DNA of 64,000 bases. Origin: SHVO01 sp050246995 (lineage in GTDB: Bacteria; Pseudomonadota; Alphaproteobacteria; Rhodospirillales; Rhodospirillaceae). The DNA is taken from positions 186,001-250,000 of the forward strand of contig JBFWVA010000002.1 of the NCBI GenBank assembly GCA_050246995.1, written 5' to 3'. Each line of letters opens with the position of its first letter. Position 1 is the first letter of the stretch. The notes beneath the pieces are model-generated. The model did not search any database. It saw only the letters and a program-made list of their open reading frames with translations, and was not told the DNA's origin. This document shows, in pieces, positions 59,953-64,000 of this stretch. The position numbers were made by a program, and so were the translations under genes.

Positions 59953-61566
59953 ATGAAACCGCTTCGGCTCTCCCGACGGGCGCTTTTCATCGGTGCGACC
60001 TGCACCCCGTTTGCCGCGCGCGCCGCGACCGCCGGCCTGACCGCAACGGTCCGTCAGGGCGGGGAGACCTTTGAATACAATGCCACGACCGCGGATGACC
60101 TGGGCGCATTCACATCCCCCGCCGGCTTCACGCAGATCTGCCTTCGCGCAACACAGACGCGCTTTCCGCTGACGGTGTACTTCCGTCCCGACCAGGACAG
60201 CCGCCGGGTGGAGGTCATCTTCGAACTCGGCCGCCTGTGGGACGGTGCGCCCGCAAACCTTGGTCGCTATAGCGCCGAGATTCAACGCGATGGGAAAACT
60301 CTCGCGCGCCTCGACGTCCCCCGGCACCTCTGGTTCAGCCGCTGGCGCTGGCAATCCGACGAACGCCCGGTGAAAGCCGATATCGCGGATTTGGGCACGC
60401 GCGGCCTCATTCCACCTTTCGCGCGCCCGTCACAAGCATTCGCGCGCGCCGCCGCGCCGGCGAAAAGTGACCGGTATCGTCTTATGGAACTCGCGGGCGT
60501 CGAACCGAAAATGGGCTCAACCGGCGAGCGTCCCGACATCGGGCTGGTGACCGAACATCAGGCGCGATTCCTCTGCACCGAGGCGCGCGATGCGCTTGCC
60601 GCGTTGCGCGCCCAGGCGGAAGCCGCCGGCACGCTGCCCTGGCACATGCGCGACGAACGGACGGGCGCGCCAGTGGATCTCGACCGGTACAAGACAATGA
60701 GCTGGTATGGCGACCGAAACGTGGGCGATCCCCATATCGCTTTGGCCGACACCGGGATCAACATCGATTCCGCACATCAGCCCGCGTTGGCTTACGTGCC
60801 ATATCTTCTCACCGGGGATCCTTACCATCTCGAGGATCTTCAGTTTGCCGCCAACTATAATCGAGGCGTGCTGCCGCCACCTTATCGACTCAGCATTCCG
60901 CAACCGCGCGCCTTTGCCTGGTCGACGCGGACATTGGCGCAAGCCGCAAAAGTCACGCCGGAGAGGACGCCCCGGTGGCTTCTGCCCGCCCAATATTTTC
61001 GCGGCGATCTTGATCGCACCAGAGAGTGGTTCGAAACCACCTATGTGGAAAGTCAGGCGCCGCTCCATAAGATTTTCCGCGCCACCGACAACCCCGACAA
61101 CGCGCGCGATGAACCTCCGCAAGCCCCGGGTGGCACTTGGATTTCGCCGTGGCAGCATGAATTCCTTGTCGCCGCGCTGGGTTGGACGGTCCTCATGGGT
61201 TTTGATGATTGGCGAAAGTCTTTCCAGTGGGCTCTCGGAGGCACGCTGGAACGCACATCTGGACGGAGCGGATGGCAGCGCTCACATCCGTCACCCTATC
61301 GCCTGATCGTGAGGCCCGAGAAGAAAGCCCCTATTGCGACCTCGTGGGATGCGGTCTGGAAGCTGAGCAGCCAGCGCGCACGGTGGACCGAGCGCGATAC
61401 CAATGCGCTCGCTGACGGCGATCCGACCTATGCGATCTACACCCGCGGGGCACTTGCAATAGCCGCGCGGCTGGGTGTGAAAGACGCCGAAGCGCCCCTT
61501 GCGTGGATCACTGATCAATTGCGGCGCCAGAACGCCGCTGTCCCATATAAGTGGTTGCTTGGGTGA
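59953..61566 (+). CDS. Tat-exported protein of unknown function, paralogue of 37692-39482
   Basis: Exported protein of 537 residues. The N-terminus LRLSRRALFIGATCTPFAARA is a twin-arginine signal. It has the same order as the 37.7-39.5 kb copy: beta-rich domain (LTVYFRPDQDSRRVEVIFELGR, WFSRWRWQS), linker, then a helical domain with GERPDIGLVTEHQARFLCT, PYLLTGDPYHLED and IPQPRAFAWSTRTLAQA. The Ser/Thr run of the other copy is absent. It sits inside the exosortase block, and its stop overlaps the flippase start (GTGA). Family unnamed to me; a glycan-processing role is inferred from position and helical architecture. Confidence 0.82.
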   Translation: MKPLRLSRRALFIGATCTPFAARAATAGLTATVRQGGETFEYNATTADDLGAFTSPAGFTQICLRATQTRFPLTVYFRPDQDSRRVEVIFELGRLWDGAPANLGRYSAEIQRDGKTLARLDVPRHLWFSRWRWQSDERPVKADIADLGTRGLIPPFARPSQAFARAAAPAKSDRYRLMELAGVEPKMGSTGERPDIGLVTEHQARFLCTEARDALAALRAQAEAAGTLPWHMRDERTGAPVDLDRYKTMSWYGDRNVGDPHIALADTGINIDSAHQPALAYVPYLLTGDPYHLEDLQFAANYNRGVLPPPYRLSIPQPRAFAWSTRTLAQAAKVTPERTPRWLLPAQYFRGDLDRTREWFETTYVESQAPLHKIFRATDNPDNARDEPPQAPGGTWISPWQHEFLVAALGWTVLMGFDDWRKSFQWALGGTLERTSGRSGWQRSHPSPYRLIVRPEKKAPIATSWDAVWKLSSQRARWTERDTNALADGDPTYAIYTRGALAIAARLGVKDAEAPLAWITDQLRRQNAAVPYKWLLG

Positions 61567-63068
61567 CGGGCGACGCGCCGATCGGCGTTCACATCGCGCG
61601 CGGCGCGGCATGGATGGTGTCCATGCGCTGGCTGATGCGGGCAATCGGCCTTATCAATACCGTCGTACTAGCTCGCATTCTGTCGCCGGACGACTTCGGC
61701 ATTATGGCTATGTCGGCGGTGATCGTCGAACTTCTGATGATGTTGAGCGACACCAACGTCGATGTAGCGCTCATCCGCGATCCTAAACAAAGCCGGGAGA
61801 TTTACGACAGCGCGTGGACAATCCAAGCGCTCTTCGGTCTCGCCGTCGCCGTGGCCGTGGTCGCGATAACGCCCGCGCTGGTGGCCTACTACGACGACCC
61901 CCGGGTGGCCGTCGTGATGTATATTCTTGCGCTGCGGCCGGCGATCCTGGGATTGGAAAACGTCGGCGTCGTCGAGTTCCGCAAGAACTTGGATTTCGCG
62001 AAGGAGTTCCGCTACTGGATCTTCCGGCGATTGTCGTTGTTCGTGTTCGGCCTCGTCCTTGCGCTGACGCTGCGGAATTATCTTGCCCTGGCCATCGCTG
62101 CACCGATCTCCGCACTGGTCGCGGTCGTTTTCAGTTTCACGATGTCGCGCTACCGGCCGCGTCTGTGCTTCTCGCATATCGGGCTGGTCTGGGGCGCCAG
62201 CCGCTGGATGATTTTGCAGAATACGGCGCAAGTCGCGTTGGAGCGCGCCGACGAATTTGTCATCGGCGGCGTCGCGACACCGACCGCTGTCGGTAATTAC
62301 TATATCGCCGGTCAGGTAGCCCCGATGCCCACGCGAGAACTCGCGTGGCCGGTCGAGCGCGCCCTGATGCCGACCTACGCTAAAATCACCGGCGACGCCG
62401 CCGAACTTCGCCGGACGGTCGTCGCGGTCATGGGTGTGATGGCCGTCGTATGTTTCTCGACCGGTGTCGGGATAATGAGCGTGGCGCAAGACTTCGTGGT
62501 GACGGTTTTTGGCCGCCAGTGGTTGCCGGCCATTCCTTTTTTTGAGTGGCTCGCAATCTTCGGTATCTTCGCCGGTCTGGGGCGCCCGCTGATGCCCCTT
62601 TTCTACGCAATGCATTACGAGCGTAAATACGCCGTGCTGTCCGCGGCGCAAGTCGCCGTAACGCTGCCGCTATTGTTTTACGCGGCCCACCGGCTGGATC
62701 TTGTCGCCGTCGCCGCGATCCGCACCGGTGTTGCCGTCGGCTTTTTCATGCTGTTCGCCTGGGGCGCTACGCGCATCAGCACCGTCACGCCCGCCGACTT
62801 CCTTCGGGTTTTGTGGCGGCCGGCCGCGGCGGCCCTCGTCATGGCGATTATCGTAAAAGCGCTTCACGATGACACGATCACCTGGCCGATCCTATCTCTT
62901 GGCCGCGACTGCGTGATCGGCGGCGCGGCCTTCGTGACCGCGCTGCTGGGCCTCTGGATTGCTTCCGGCCGGCCGGAAGGCGCGGAGTATCTTATTTTAA
63001 GAAGCGCGCGAAAATTATTCCGCCGCCATGCGCGGGACGTGGCCGGTAATACCTTGAAACAGTCGTAG
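61563..63068 (+). CDS. Lipopolysaccharide/polysaccharide flippase (Wzx/MviN-like)
   Basis: Membrane protein of 501 residues with about 12-14 hydrophobic segments, opening ARGAAWMVSMRWLMRAIGLINTVVLARILSPDDFGIMAMSAV, the typical entry of the oligosaccharide flippase family. It moves lipid-linked units across the inner membrane. GTG 61563 overlaps the previous stop (GTGA), so the Tat protein and flippase are coupled; an in-frame GTG at 61551 would overlap more. Its 3' end overlaps the convergent glycosyltransferase by 54 bases. Confidence 0.92.
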   Translation: MTGDAPIGVHIARGAAWMVSMRWLMRAIGLINTVVLARILSPDDFGIMAMSAVIVELLMMLSDTNVDVALIRDPKQSREIYDSAWTIQALFGLAVAVAVVAITPALVAYYDDPRVAVVMYILALRPAILGLENVGVVEFRKNLDFAKEFRYWIFRRLSLFVFGLVLALTLRNYLALAIAAPISALVAVVFSFTMSRYRPRLCFSHIGLVWGASRWMILQNTAQVALERADEFVIGGVATPTAVGNYYIAGQVAPMPTRELAWPVERALMPTYAKITGDAAELRRTVVAVMGVMAVVCFSTGVGIMSVAQDFVVTVFGRQWLPAIPFFEWLAIFGIFAGLGRPLMPLFYAMHYERKYAVLSAAQVAVTLPLLFYAAHRLDLVAVAAIRTGVAVGFFMLFAWGATRISTVTPADFLRVLWRPAAAALVMAIIVKALHDDTITWPILSLGRDCVIGGAAFVTALLGLWIASGRPEGAEYLILRSARKLFRRHARDVAGNTLKQS

Positions 63069-64000
63069 CTGTCCGTCCGTGGTGGCGTCCCAGCTGAACC
63101 GTTCCGCGTAGCGGCGGGTCGCGGCGCGCGCCGGCATATTCGCCAGCACCGCTCTCACCCCCGCGGCAATCCCCGCAGCGCTGCGCTCCGGCATCAGGAC
63201 GCCGGCCGCAGGCTCGGCGACAACCTCAGGCGTGCCCCAAATGCGGCTGGCCACAACAGGGGTCCCGCAGGCCATCGATTCCAAGAGCACATTCGCCCAG
63301 CCCTCACGGCTCGACGCCAAAATCGAAATGTCGGCCGCCGCGTAGAGGAGCGGCAATTCGCCGTGCGGCACGACGCCCCGAAGATGGACACGGTCCGCGA
63401 CGCCCAGTTCGATGGCCAGCGTCTTGAGCTTCGCGCGATCGGGGCCGTCGCCCGCGATATAGAGATGCGCGTCGGGCAATTCGGGCAGTGCGGAAATGAT
63501 CAGATGATGGCCCTTACGCTCGATTAGTTGCCCCACGGAGACCAGTGCGGTGCCGCGGTCCATACCAAATTTCTTGCGCGCCGCCGCGCGTTCGCCAGGC
63601 TCCCGGAACGGCCGGAACAATTGCAGATCAACCCCGTTACGGAGCACGGTAACGCGGTGCTGCGGCACACCCAATTCAACAAGAGAGTCTTTGAGCGCCT
63701 GACACACAGTGATCATGCCGGCGGCATTTTCGGCCGCCCATTGGATCTGGCGGCGCGGCAACGGGTACTTCGGCAGAAAATTGAGATCGGTCCCGCGACC
63801 GGTGATGACCACGGGCTTGTTGAACCACTTGCCCAGCCACGCCGCGGCGACACCGTCAGGATAGAAGTAGTGGGCATCAAGAACGTCAAAGTCGTAGCCG
63901 TCGCGAATGATCTTCGCGATCACCGGGCGCATGAACCAGGCGAGCAACGTCGGGGCAATGGACACACCGATCTTGGGAATGACCGGATAGCGCGGATGCA
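63015..64000 (-). CDS. Glycosyltransferase family 4, partial (N-terminus outside the window)
   Basis: GT-B enzyme; 328 residues are visible. The frame stays open past the in-frame GTG at 63965 to the window end, reading PRYPVIPKIG just before it, which looks like real family sequence, so the true start lies beyond base 64000. Seen: DFDVLDAHYFYPDGVAAAWL, ITGRGTDLNFLP, VLRNGVDLQLFRP, GQLIERKGHHLI, AGDGPDR and REGWANVLLESMACGTPVVAS. Probably adds a sugar to the exopolysaccharide unit. It overlaps the flippase 3' end. Confidence 0.92.
   Translation of the reverse strand, partial: HPRYPVIPKIGVSIAPTLLAWFMRPVIAKIIRDGYDFDVLDAHYFYPDGVAAAWLGKWFNKPVVITGRGTDLNFLPKYPLPRRQIQWAAENAAGMITVCQALKDSLVELGVPQHRVTVLRNGVDLQLFRPFREPGERAAARKKFGMDRGTALVSVGQLIERKGHHLIISALPELPDAHLYIAGDGPDRAKLKTLAIELGVADRVHLRGVVPHGELPLLYAAADISILASSREGWANVLLESMACGTPVVASRIWGTPEVVAEPAAGVLMPERSAAGIAAGVRAVLANMPARAATRRYAERFSWDATTDGQLRLFQGITGHVPRMAAE

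Noticed and set aside
45231..61566. PEP-CTERM substrate for the exosortase within the window
   Set aside because: I checked the C-termini of exported proteins; none has a VPEP-type motif followed by a membrane helix and Arg cluster.
61668..62651. 327-residue minus-strand frame across the flippase
   Set aside because: Antisense shadow rich in Arg, Asp and His; the flippase on the other strand explains the region.
1..64000. CRISPR array, tRNA, rRNA, insertion sequence or prophage
   Set aside because: No regularly spaced repeats, cloverleaf-like sequences, ribosomal RNA sequence, transposase or phage structural genes were seen.

Overview
The window looks like a chromosomal segment of a GC-rich alphaproteobacterium. 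The support is: SapC, PYROXD2-like FAD oxidoreductase, Mg-type HemB (Asp residues where zinc-type enzymes have Cys), a fused CysNC, an NdvB-like glucan synthase, and an exosortase-A (XrtA) exopolysaccharide locus of the kind found in sphingomonads and related orders. Genus cannot be decided from sequence alone. I see no rRNA, tRNA, CRISPR array, insertion sequence or prophage.

Layout. 1-3.9 kb: a sensor kinase (cut by the window edge) and its OmpR-type regulator, diverging from two cell-surface genes that share a C-terminal surface-antigen domain, then a cNMP-binding protein. 3.9-6.3 kb: yaaA, an AlkA-like glycosylase and sapC, closed by a strong terminator. 6.4-11.9 kb: a tight four-gene run of cupredoxin, membrane EAL protein with a degenerate GGDEF, outer-membrane barrel and AI-2E permease. 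11.9-12.9 kb: a structured, CG-alternating gap that ends in a 24-residue Lys/Ala microprotein. 12.9-20 kb: metabolic genes (class V aminotransferase, hydrolase, cysteine synthase, GNAT, oligopeptide-binding protein, FAD oxidoreductase). 20-26.4 kb: a GH17-GT2 glucan synthase, RlmJ and HrpB. 26.4-31.2 kb: a signalling cluster of a lone receiver, a PleD-like diguanylate cyclase and a hybrid kinase with a C-terminal Hpt. 31.3-37.6 kb: hemB, hemD and an aldo/keto reductase, then an SDR and cysD-cysNC.

37.7-64 kb is the envelope and exopolysaccharide half. The XrtA block (45.2-59.6 kb) has, in order: export lipoprotein, chain-length protein, tyrosine autokinase, outer-membrane barrel, ExeA-like ATPase, polysaccharide deacetylase, FemAB-like protein, amidotransferase (-), exosortase (-), two glycosyltransferases and an O-antigen-ligase-like protein (-). 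It continues with a small membrane protein, a Tat-exported protein of unknown function, a Wzx flippase and a further glycosyltransferase. A paralogue of that Tat protein lies at 37.7-39.5 kb beside a small regulatory group, with YdcF, a GT4 enzyme and a CelD-like acyltransferase between it and the block.

The most unusual items are this unrecognised pair of Tat-exported proteins, the short exosortase with no visible substrate, the copper/c-di-GMP/porin operon, and the microprotein behind a long hairpin leader.
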